A program made the translations under genes and the position numbers. Below are positions 1 to 6,672 of a DNA stretch of 6,814 nt, piece by piece. Under the pieces are notes generated by a model. It was not told the origin of the DNA. It did no database searches and was given only the letters and a program-made list of their open reading frames with translations. Within the stretch, counting starts at the first letter, position 1; every line of letters starts with the position of its first letter. Source of the DNA: Methanothermobacter sp049720995 (GTDB lineage: Archaea > Methanobacteriota > Methanobacteria > Methanobacteriales > Methanothermobacteraceae); contig NZ_JBNASF010000040.1 of assembly GCF_049720995.1 (NCBI RefSeq), forward strand, positions 1-6,814, given 5' to 3'.

Positions 1-95
1 GGGACATTCTGGCCGTGTTCAACCCTTCAGGGACCATCCCCGGACTTGGGACATTCTGGCCGTGTTCAACCCTTCAGGGACCATCCCCGGACTTG
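1..95. repeat. 47-bp tandem duplication (two exact copies)
   Basis: A 47-bp unit beginning gggacattctgg occupies 1-47 and is repeated without a mismatch at 48-94; base 95 still matches and base 96 does not. The length is not a multiple of three. The duplication therefore throws the + strand membrane-protein frame out of phase: the downstream copy is in frame with the stop at 188-190, and the upstream copy encodes the same peptide one frame over. This suggests either a recent duplication that breaks the gene or a contig-end assembly artefact. Further copies left of the window cannot be excluded. Confidence 0.95.
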
Positions 96-190
96 AATGG
101 GCATCCGCACTCCTCGCACTGGGGTGGGTGCTTCTGATATCATACAGCATGCTGGGTTTGAATTCCGATAATTCTGCGACAAACCAGTGA
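2..190 (+). CDS. C-terminal fragment of an unidentified membrane protein
   Basis: The frame is open from the left edge to TGA at 188-190. From base 50 it reads DILAVFNPSGTIPGLEW, then a hydrophobic stretch (SALLALGWVLLISYSMLGL, about bases 101-157) that looks like one membrane-spanning helix, then a short polar tail ending NSATNQ. The residues before base 50 come from the first 47-bp copy in the wrong frame and are probably not part of the native protein. I do not recognise the family; a transporter or a membrane enzyme is possible. Translation quality here (one clean helix, polar tail) is better than that of the opposing strand, which supports a real gene converging on the glycosyltransferase gene. 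The 5' part lies outside the window. Confidence 0.55.
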   Translation, partial: GHSGRVQPFRDHPRTWDILAVFNPSGTIPGLEWASALLALGWVLLISYSMLGLNSDNSATNQ

Positions 191-2309
191 AGCAGCCACT
201 ATCCCCCACCCTGTGGACAGTCTTGGCCCAGCGCCTCTCGCGCCTCCTTAGCATGTGAACCGCTGCAGCCACAAAGAGGGGGATGAGGTACAGACAGTAG
301 GCCCAGTACTCAATGGATAACAGGATGGTGCGGGGTATGCTGTAGCCATCCATCTTTATGCCGCTCATTGTAAGGGGGAAGAACGCCACAGTTGATATGA
401 GGCCTATTATGAATGGGGCCTCCATCCTGAATCCGAATCCCGCAAGGTTGAGGATGAATACAATGTACCCCAACATAACGAATCCTATGAAGATCATGGA
501 GAAGAGGTAGAATATGGCGTCAAGCTTCCTGTGAAGTGGTATGGGGGCCTCAATCATCGGGGCGAGGTAGACGAAGAGGGTCTCAAGGTTACCTGTGAGC
601 CAGCGGGTCCTCTGCCTGAAGAAGGCCGGCCAATCGCGCACCGCCTCCTGGAAGACCTCTGCCTCAGGGGAATACCTGACATTGTACCCCCTGAGCATCA
701 GCTTGACGCTCAGGTTCAGGTCCTCTGTAACAGCGTAACCATCCCAGCCCCCTATCTCCTCCACAACCATCCTCTTAACCAGCTGCCCGTTGCCTCCCAG
801 GAAGGCCGGGACATCCATGTTCATCCTTGACCTCATGATGACATTGCCGAATATGGCAAACTCAAGGTCCTGCATCTTTGTGAGGATGTTCTCATCTGCA
901 TTGTACATCCTCACCCTGGACTGGGCGCCGGCCACATCATCACCATCAAGGTAGGGGACTATATTCCTGAGAAAATCGGGTTCAACCCTTGCGTCTGCAT
1001 CAAAGACCGCTATGATGTCGCCCTCGGCCAGTGTCACACCATCGTTAAGGGCGTACCCCTTACCGTTGAAGGCGAAGGGGGCCCTCCTTGTAACAACCTT
1101 CAGGTGCCTGTACCTCTTCACCAGGTCCTCGAGGATCTCACCGGTACGATCCGTTGAGCCGTCATTCACCACTATGATCTCATAGTTCCTTCTGCCGTTG
1201 ACATGGTAGTCCAGGGATGAGAGGGTCTCAACGCACCTCTCAATGGTGTTCTCCTCATTGTTGGCGGGTACTATAATGCTCACCATGGGCATTGAATCTG
1301 AAACAGGTCTTTCAGGTTTCCTGTAGCTGAATGAAAGATGCAGGAGACTGTAGATAACCGGTATGAAGAGTGTGTACATGAGCCAGGTCATGCTCCGTGT
1401 TATGAAGCCGTAGGCTGCAAGTCCAAGTATCACCGATGATACAAAGAAGATGCCGGTCTTCTCCATCTTCATCTCCTCGGCCTTGGTGACTATGACCTCC
1501 TGCATCCTCCTTGAGTAATCCATGGTGTCCCTTATGGTCTGGAGAACCACCTCGATCTCTGCCCTCAGCTGCTCGGTGCTGAAGGGCTTGATGAGGTAGC
1601 CATAGGGTTCCGTCTCCAGTATTCTGGCGAGGGTTGGGTCATCGGCGTAGGCTGTGAGGTATATTACAGGTATCCCTTGCTCGCCCTGTATCACCTCCGC
1701 GGCCTTTATACCATCCATATCACCCCTGAGGTAGACGTCCATGAGGACCACGTCTGGCTGGAGTTCCGCAGCAGCTGATACAGCACCCTCACCTGTATCC
1801 TCAACCCCCACTACCCTGAACCCTGCCTCCTCCAGTTTATGTGAAAGGTCGGCTGCCACGATAGCCTCATCCTCAACCACAAGGACCCCCGGGACCGCAC
1901 CTGTCTTCCTCTCCTTCGGAACCTTCAGGAGGTCCCTTATGTCCGCACGGTAACGTTTGAGTGCTGTTTCCACTGTCACCTTAAGTGTCCGGTCACTGTA
2001 GGGTTTGAGGAGGTAACCGTAGGCCCCGGCCCTCCTGGCCCTCCCTATGGTCTCAGGGTCAGAGTAGGCTGTTAGAAAAACAACGGGGACCCTTAGGTCC
2101 TTCACCCTGATGGCCACATCCACACCATCCATTTCACCCCTCAGAACTATATCCATGAGCACAAGGTCAGGCCTCTTCTCTGCTATCAGTTTGAGGGCCT
2201 CTTCACCTGTGGCTGCAACGCCGACGACCCTGTAACCCATATCCTCCAGTTTCATCCGGAGGTCCGATGCTATGAGTGCCTCGTCCTCCACTATCAGAAT
2301 TGACGTCAT
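66..2309 (-). CDS. Dual receiver-domain protein fused to membrane GT2 glycosyltransferase
   Basis: Residues are numbered from ATG 2309 (747 aa). Two CheY-like receiver domains come first. REC1 (about 3-120) has acidic pocket E8/D9, phospho-acceptor D53, T80 and K102. REC2 (about 141-260) has E146/D147, D191, T219 and K241. Both carry LRG-x-MDG after the acceptor. A helical linker (258-285) and two membrane segments (about 286-303 and 307-325) follow. The GT2 domain (about 342-570) shows SIIVPANNEE, VNDGSTD, the DAD metal motif (D437, D439), TED (528-530) and QRTRW (566-570), the signature of processive synthases such as PgaC, hyaluronan and cellulose synthases. Three more membrane segments lie at about 600-622, 631-650 and 663-687. 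Inferred role: phosphorylation-controlled synthesis or export of a cell-surface polysaccharide at the cytoplasmic membrane. The sugar is unknown, and no histidine kinase is in the window. GTG at 2318 is an alternative start. Residues after about 700 look non-native. It follows polX by 11 bases, probably as one operon. Confidence 0.9.
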   Translation of the reverse strand: MTSILIVEDEALIASDLRMKLEDMGYRVVGVAATGEEALKLIAEKRPDLVLMDIVLRGEMDGVDVAIRVKDLRVPVVFLTAYSDPETIGRARRAGAYGYLLKPYSDRTLKVTVETALKRYRADIRDLLKVPKERKTGAVPGVLVVEDEAIVAADLSHKLEEAGFRVVGVEDTGEGAVSAAAELQPDVVLMDVYLRGDMDGIKAAEVIQGEQGIPVIYLTAYADDPTLARILETEPYGYLIKPFSTEQLRAEIEVVLQTIRDTMDYSRRMQEVIVTKAEEMKMEKTGIFFVSSVILGLAAYGFITRSMTWLMYTLFIPVIYSLLHLSFSYRKPERPVSDSMPMVSIIVPANNEENTIERCVETLSSLDYHVNGRRNYEIIVVNDGSTDRTGEILEDLVKRYRHLKVVTRRAPFAFNGKGYALNDGVTLAEGDIIAVFDADARVEPDFLRNIVPYLDGDDVAGAQSRVRMYNADENILTKMQDLEFAIFGNVIMRSRMNMDVPAFLGGNGQLVKRMVVEEIGGWDGYAVTEDLNLSVKLMLRGYNVRYSPEAEVFQEAVRDWPAFFRQRTRWLTGNLETLFVYLAPMIEAPIPLHRKLDAIFYLFSMIFIGFVMLGYIVFILNLAGFGFRMEAPFIIGLISTVAFFPLTMSGIKMDGYSIPRTILLSIEYWAYCLYLIPLFVAAAVHMLRRRERRWAKTVHRVGDSGCFTGLSQNYRNSNPACCMISEAPTPVRGVRMPIQVRGWSLKG
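199..207 (-). other. Probable indel site at the end of the glycosyltransferase gene
   Basis: The + strand has a run of five C at 203-207 (five G in the gene's sense). With one more G, the coding sequence would end KTVHRVGG and stop at TAG 201-199. That lies eight bases past the convergent gene's stop at 190 and directly after the conserved WAKT end of the enzyme. As read, the frame instead continues about 45 residues to 66. This tail is rich in Cys, Pro and Arg, has no domain character, and is antisense to the neighbouring membrane-protein gene. Confidence 0.4.
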
Positions 2310-2314
2310 TAACC

Positions 2315-2319
2315 TCACC
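2315..2319 (-). promoter_or_regulatory. Ribosome-binding site of the REC-REC-GT2 gene
   Basis: GGTGA, complementary to the archaeal 16S rRNA 3' end, sits five bases before ATG 2309. A second GGTGA at 2329-2325, inside the last codons of polX, is six bases before GTG 2318. Both starts are therefore possible. ATG 2309 is preferred because it gives the usual receiver-domain N-terminus (MTSILIVEDE). Confidence 0.6.
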
Positions 2320-2320
2320 C

Positions 2321-3973
2321 TCAGTCACCAAGCCACCTTCTGAGTTTCCTGATTCCCATGGTGTTTATCACATCATCAGGCTCTGCCCAGCCACGCCTTG
2401 CGGTTATAACACCCCACCTGATATTCTCAAGGGCCCCCCGTGAGTGGGCGTCACTGTTTATTGCGATCCTGCAGCCTGCATCAACCGCCATCTTAACATG
2501 TGTATCCCTCAGGTCCAGGCGGAGGGGGTTGGAGTTCACCTCCAGGGCGACTCCCACCTGGGAGGCACGTTCAACCACCCTCTCCATGTCAACCAGGGGG
2601 TCAGGTGACCCCAGCACCCGCCCGGTGGGGTGGCCTATTATATCCACCGGGTCATGCTCCATTGCTCCCAGAAGCCTCTCTGTGATGTTTCCAGGGTCAT
2701 GGATGCTTGCAACAACCAGTTCAAAGTCCTGAAGGATTTTATCAGGGATCTCAAGGCTTCCATCATTCAGTATGTTGACCTCCACACCTGCAAGGACCTC
2801 AACGTCCTCTATACGCTCAGCAGCCCTGAGGTATGCATCCAGATCATCGATGTACCTTGCATGGTCAGTGAAGGCAATGTACTCCCTCCCGAGGATGGAT
2901 GCGTACTCTGCCATGTACTCCATTGCATCGATGCCGTCACTGAAGAGGCTGTGCATGTGGAGGTCGCCCCTGATATCTGAAAGGTTTACAGGGTCCGGGA
3001 GTTTTCCCTCCGCTGCAGCGGCCACCTCGCCACGGTTCTCCCTGAGTTCAGGTTCAATGTATGTGAGGCCAAGTGCCTCCAGTACCCCGGCCTCTGTCCT
3101 CCCGGCGACCCTCTCATCCCCCCTGAACAGGCCGTATTCACTGAGCTTCATTGATGAGGAGATGGCTATCCTCCGGAGCTCAACGTTGAACTCCCATGAA
3201 CCTGTGAAGTACAGGAGTGCCGATCCAAAGACCTCATCGTCGAAGACCCTCAGGTCACAGTCAAGGCCCTCCCTGAGGCGCACAGTCGACTTCCTGGGGC
3301 CCTTAACCACGACCTCATCAACCAGGTCCATGGAGGTGAAGTGGTCCATGACCCTCCGGGGGTCGGTGGCTGTCACCAGGATGTCGATGTCCCCGACGGT
3401 CTCCCGGCCCCTCCTTATGGAGCCTGCCACCTCAACCCTCCTTACACCTTCAATTTCAAGGAGCTCTGATTTTATCCTTGATGCCAGCGGGACCACGTAG
3501 GCGAGGGGTCTCCTGGAGATCCTTGACCTTGCAAGTTCAATGTTGCGGAGTATCATGGCCTCCCTCTTCTCACCCATCCCCCTGATCCTCCTTATACGGT
3601 GCCTCCTTGCCTGCTCCTCCAGGTCGTCCAGTGTCTTTATCCCCAGCTCCTCGTAGAGGAGTTTAACCGTCTTTGGACCCACACCCTCCACAGAGAGAAG
3701 GGAGTCAAGGTCCACCGGGTATTCCCCTGCCAGTCTCTCAAGAAGTGAAAGTGAACCCGTGGATAGTATCTCCTCTATCTTTGCAGCGATGTTCTCCCCT
3801 ATACCCGGGAGTTCCCTGAGTCTCCCCTGGGCTGCAACATCCTCTATGTCCTCCCCGAGAAATTCAACTGTCCTTGCGGCCCTCCTGTAGGCCTTTGTCC
3901 TGAATTCATCACCCCTGAGTTCCATGTAGTCAGCAACACGGTTCAGAATATGGGCCACCAGATGGTTCTTCAT
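2321..3973 (-). CDS. polX: Family X DNA polymerase with PHP domain
   Basis: Residues are numbered from ATG 3973 (550 aa). The protein has an N-terminal helix-hairpin-helix 8-kDa-like region, with LPGIG (55-59), a second hairpin VEGVGPKT (95-102) and a third around 127-145. The polymerase palm has AGSIRRGRETVGDIDIL (183-199) giving catalytic D195 and D197, with the third Asp at D240 (DCDLRV) and the FTGS motif at 256-259. The C-terminal PHP domain (about 334-550) keeps its metal ligands: H339/H341, D370/H371, E398, H425, H448, D508 and H510. All catalytic residues look intact. Known family role: gap-filling in base-excision repair, with a Mn-dependent 3'-5' exonuclease in the PHP domain. ATG 3973 is chosen because it aligns with the usual N-terminus (x-YMELRGD about 16 residues in). 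The frame stays open to TTG 4027, with ATG at 4024, 4015 and 3994. No Shine-Dalgarno site is seen, so a leaderless or weak-leader mRNA is possible. It appears to be the first gene of an operon with the receiver-glycosyltransferase gene. Confidence 0.95.
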   Translation of the reverse strand: MKNHLVAHILNRVADYMELRGDEFRTKAYRRAARTVEFLGEDIEDVAAQGRLRELPGIGENIAAKIEEILSTGSLSLLERLAGEYPVDLDSLLSVEGVGPKTVKLLYEELGIKTLDDLEEQARRHRIRRIRGMGEKREAMILRNIELARSRISRRPLAYVVPLASRIKSELLEIEGVRRVEVAGSIRRGRETVGDIDILVTATDPRRVMDHFTSMDLVDEVVVKGPRKSTVRLREGLDCDLRVFDDEVFGSALLYFTGSWEFNVELRRIAISSSMKLSEYGLFRGDERVAGRTEAGVLEALGLTYIEPELRENRGEVAAAAEGKLPDPVNLSDIRGDLHMHSLFSDGIDAMEYMAEYASILGREYIAFTDHARYIDDLDAYLRAAERIEDVEVLAGVEVNILNDGSLEIPDKILQDFELVVASIHDPGNITERLLGAMEHDPVDIIGHPTGRVLGSPDPLVDMERVVERASQVGVALEVNSNPLRLDLRDTHVKMAVDAGCRIAINSDAHSRGALENIRWGVITARRGWAEPDDVINTMGIRKLRRWLGD

Positions 3974-4030
3974 AAGAGCATATATATTGTGCATATTAGT
4001 TAACCGTTTTTGCATTGAAGACATCAATGG

Positions 4031-4046
4031 TAATAACTATTTAACC
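4031..4046. promoter_or_regulatory. TATA-like AT box between divergent genes
   Basis: The sequence taataactatttaacc is the most TATA-like stretch in the 127-bp gap. On the - strand it reads TTAAATAG, which would place a polX start of transcription about 25 bases on, near 4015. On the + strand, CTATTTAA would place one near 4065, leaving a leader of about 35 bases before the helicase gene. Two direct aatgtga copies follow at 4051-4057 and 4064-4070 and could be an operator. This is inference from position and composition only. Confidence 0.35.
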
Positions 4047-4090
4047 TATGAATGTGAAAATGGAATGTGAATGAATATTCTTCAATAAAC

Positions 4091-4098
4091 AGGGGGTT
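4091..4098 (+). promoter_or_regulatory. Ribosome-binding site of the helicase gene
   Basis: AGGGGGTT is close to the ideal AGGAGGTGAT and lies 2 and 5 bases before the tandem TTG codons at 4101 and 4104. No ATG or GTG in this frame is as well placed, so the start is a TTG. The spacing favours 4104. Confidence 0.6.
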
Positions 4099-4100
4099 GT

Positions 4101-5003
4101 TTGTTGAGTGAAGGGAGGGTTTACATTCCACAGGAAAATAAGAATCTGAGCTCTGGTGAAGAAAGATTCATATCTTTTCTCAGGGAGAACCTTCCAGATG
4201 ACTGGAAGCTGTATATTAAACCCCACCTCAATGGTTCCCGCCCAGACCTTATTCTCGTTAATCCCATGATAGGGATAATGATTTACAGTGTCCTTGATGA
4301 TATGGATGGAGACCTTGAAACCGAAATAAAGCGCCTTGAATACTACAAAAAGAAGATAATCCAGCAGCTGATCCCATCTATGGGTGAGATGACAGATGAA
4401 AATCGGAAAATTTACGGTATCGTACGTACTGGAATATATGTCGATGGAATGAAAACTGAGGATGTTAAGGAAAAATTCGAGGTTTATGATTATCTAAGCT
4501 GCGCTGGATATGACTGCCTATCTGAAGACCACCTTGAATCCATGATACCAGCCTTAAGTTATAAAAGAAGTAGATATATGAAACCCGAATGGGCTTCGGA
4601 GCTTGAATCATGGATAATACCACCATACCACAGGGACAAAAGGACCGAACTTCGTCTTACAGAAGAACAGGAGAGGCATGCGAACCCAGAACCTGGTCAT
4701 AGAAGACTCAGAGGTGCCGCAGGAAGTGGTAAAACCCTTGTAATAGCCCATAGAGCGGCAAAGCTTGCTGCAAAAGGTCACAGGGTCCTCATAGTCACAT
4801 TCAACCGCACATTATGGCACCACATAAGGGAGATGGTGGATAGGACCCCCTATAACTTTGACTGGTCACTCCTAACATTCAGGCACTTTCATGGTTTCTG
4901 TTCAGACGTTATACATGAGCTTAGAATTCCCTGTGACTCCAGGAACCCAGCCGAATGTCTCCTTGAGTCAATCCAGGATTATGACATCAGATTACAGGTT
5001 TGA
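4101..5003 (+). pseudogene. N-terminal part of a NERD-like/SF1 helicase-HEPN protein, frame-broken
   Basis: 300 residues from TTG 4101. Residues about 17-150 resemble a NERD (nuclease-related) domain: GE at 19-20, the PDLILV strand (48-53) and the following strand NPMIGIMI. The E-x-K catalytic motif expected next is replaced by S63-V-L65, so nuclease activity is unlikely. A Q-motif-like LTEEQ (186-190) leads into Walker A, RGAAGSGKT (204-212, K211), then motif Ia (VLIVTFNRTL, from 229) and motif Ib (TFRHFHGF, from 259). This is the first half of a UvrD-like superfamily 1A helicase. The frame stops at TGA 5001-5003, before Walker B, which continues one frame over in the next entry. It has a good ribosome-binding site and is divergent from polX. 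Base composition is visibly more AT-rich than in polX. It may not be dead: reinitiation, recoding or a sequencing error remain possible. Confidence 0.8.
4960..5003 (+). other. Frame-change zone (+1) within the helicase gene
   Basis: Frame 0 is helicase-like through about AECLLESIQD (ending near 4980) and closes at TGA 5001. Frame +1 is helicase-like from FDAILIDEGQDF (from 4999). Dropping a single T from the pair at 4991-4992 would give DIRYRFDAILIDEGQ, a normal run into motif II, and restore a product of about 856 residues. The stop context is GTT TGA T, where a +1 slip would also continue directly as DAILIDE. ATG 4981 lies in the +1 frame, overlapping the first frame by 23 bases. AGGA sits only two bases before it, too close for an efficient ribosome site. 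Confidence 0.75.
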
Positions 5004-6672
5004 TGCCATCCTCATTGATGAGGGTCAGGATTTTGAATGGGAATGGTATGATCTTCTATCAAATTTTCTCACAGAGAGGGACGAGCTTTTCTTTGTCTGT
5101 GATAAAACACAGAATATCTATGAAAGGGACCTTGGCTGGGTTGACGATATGTCAGGTTCAGGGAGGGTGAAATTCAGGGGAAAATGGAGGGAGCTTCGAA
5201 CCATCCACCGGTTACCGCCAGAAATAGCTGAATTCGCATGTAAATTTGGGGGATCATTCCTTCAACTGGATGAGAACCAGTTTGATGTCAGCCAGAAAAC
5301 ACTCTTCAGTGAAAGTTCTGTTATCTGGAAGAATGTGAATCCCGATGACTCGGACGCTGAGATATTCGAAGCATACATGTCACTTAAGAATAAAGGCGCG
5401 AATGACTCGGACATAGTGGTACTTGTGCCCACAAATGATATGGGTGTGAGGGTTGCAGAATTTTTCAGGACATATGATAGGGAAACCGATCACCTCTTTG
5501 GAGAGAACGATAAACCTTCCAATAACAAGAGGATATTCGTATCTGATGAAAGGATGAAAATAAGCACCATACACAGCTTTAAAGGCTGGGAAGCGAGAAA
5601 CGTGATAATCTGGATTCCTGAAAAGTGGAGTTGCGGTGAAAATCTCGACGCGGTAATATATACCGCCATAACAAGGACCATGCAGAACCTCATAATACTT
5701 AACACCGCTGAAAGGTACCGTGACTTCGGCGAGGACATGGATGAAAACATTGAAATCCCCCATGATGTTTCAGATGATGAAAACGACTTTGAAGTTGAAA
5801 AATGGGCTGAAAAACTTCCATTTCCTCTTGCATCAGTTATATGGGCTGGTCTGGCATCTGCTAAGTACGAGACCCGGGTCAAATATCTGCTGCAATTCTT
5901 TGAGGTGCTCTCAGAGTTCAATTTCAATCTCATACTGAGTGGTCTCTCATCCTATGGTATATTATTCCAGCAAAAATTGAGGGAATCTCTAAGTGATTCA
6001 ATGGAAGAGTGGTTTTACAGGCCAACATTCGGGAACTGGACAACAAAGCTATTTAAATTAAGCAGAATACTTAGAATGGGTCTTAACGATAATTACACCA
6101 GAAATCAGATCCGTAAATCCTTTGGAAAACCTGACGATGAGTTCCTAAGGGTACTCTCGGATCCTGATATCCCGACAATTCTCAGAAAGGTTTCAAGATA
6201 CCGGAACATATGGGAGGGCCATGGACCCCGCGTATCTGAGGATGAGTACAGGAAACGTTACAGTATCCTGATAGATTATCTGCTGGAACTCAGGGATGTG
6301 ATGGGTGATGTTTACAGTAAAACATCTCTTGTTATTCCAGGTGAGGGGGTCCTGAATGATGGGGTCTATGAATACACTGTCAAGAGGTATATGTCAACCA
6401 GGGCTCCATTCAGGGCGGTGAAGGTAAAGAGCAATGAGCCCATGGACAGCAGCAGGATCTATCTGGTAACCGAGCACAAAAGGAATCATATGAAGCTATT
6501 ACCTATTATAATCAACGTTGATGATATCTGCTACTTCTACAATGGAAGGGATGATGAAACAGGCCAGGCCCGTTACTGTTCCTACCACCATACAGAAAGG
6601 GCTGAACTCATGATGCCATTTGATATACTTGAAACTGTTCAGAAAATACTGGAAACCCGTGAAGAGTATTAG
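4981..6672 (+). pseudogene. C-terminal part of the helicase: Walker B to motif VI, HEPN-like domain, C-terminal domain
   Basis: 563 residues numbered from ATG 4981. The +1 frame is open from 4891, but its first 30 codons are out-of-frame shadow. Helicase motifs are complete: II LIDEGQD (11-17), III CDKTQ (40-44), IV LRTIHR (72-77), V TIHSFKGWE (196-204) and VI YTAITR (227-232). An acidic linker (about 250-272) leads to an all-alpha domain (about 276-455) with PFPLASVIW (280-288), FEVLSEF (307-313), FGNW (350-353) and YRNIWEGHG (407-415). The last gives R408-x5-H414 with N after R, the HEPN RNase signature, and the layout resembles Swt1-like HEPN domains. Residues about 455-563 look beta-rich, with LLPIIINVDDICYFYNG (506-522) and a YCSYHHTE stretch (532-539); I do not recognise this domain by name. 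Inferred role: nucleic-acid sensing and translocation coupled to an RNase, as in antiviral defence. Without the first half there is no P-loop, so this piece alone should not hydrolyse ATP. It ends at TAG 6670-6672. Confidence 0.75.

Noticed and set aside
531..3500. + strand open frames opposite the glycosyltransferase and polX genes (for example 531-830, 1741-1953, 2358-2732, 2630-2980, 2772-3500)
   Set aside because: They are antisense shadows of strongly conserved - strand genes. Their translations are Ser/Pro/Arg-rich without motifs or ribosome sites.
3974..4027. Longer polX N-terminus starting at TTG 4027 or ATG 4024
   Set aside because: The extra 17-18 residues precede the usual family N-terminus, have no Shine-Dalgarno site, and would lie at or before the start of transcription predicted from the AT box. 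They cannot be fully excluded, and ATG 4015 as a leaderless start is conceivable.
4891..4980. Start of the second helicase part at 4891
   Set aside because: These 30 codons are the +1 shadow of the first part's real frame (motif Ib region onward). Helicase-like sequence in this frame begins only around 4990-4999.
5380..5933. - strand open frames at 5380-5763 and 5490-5933 inside the helicase
   Set aside because: They are antisense to intact helicase motifs V and VI and have no recognisable domain or ribosome-binding site.
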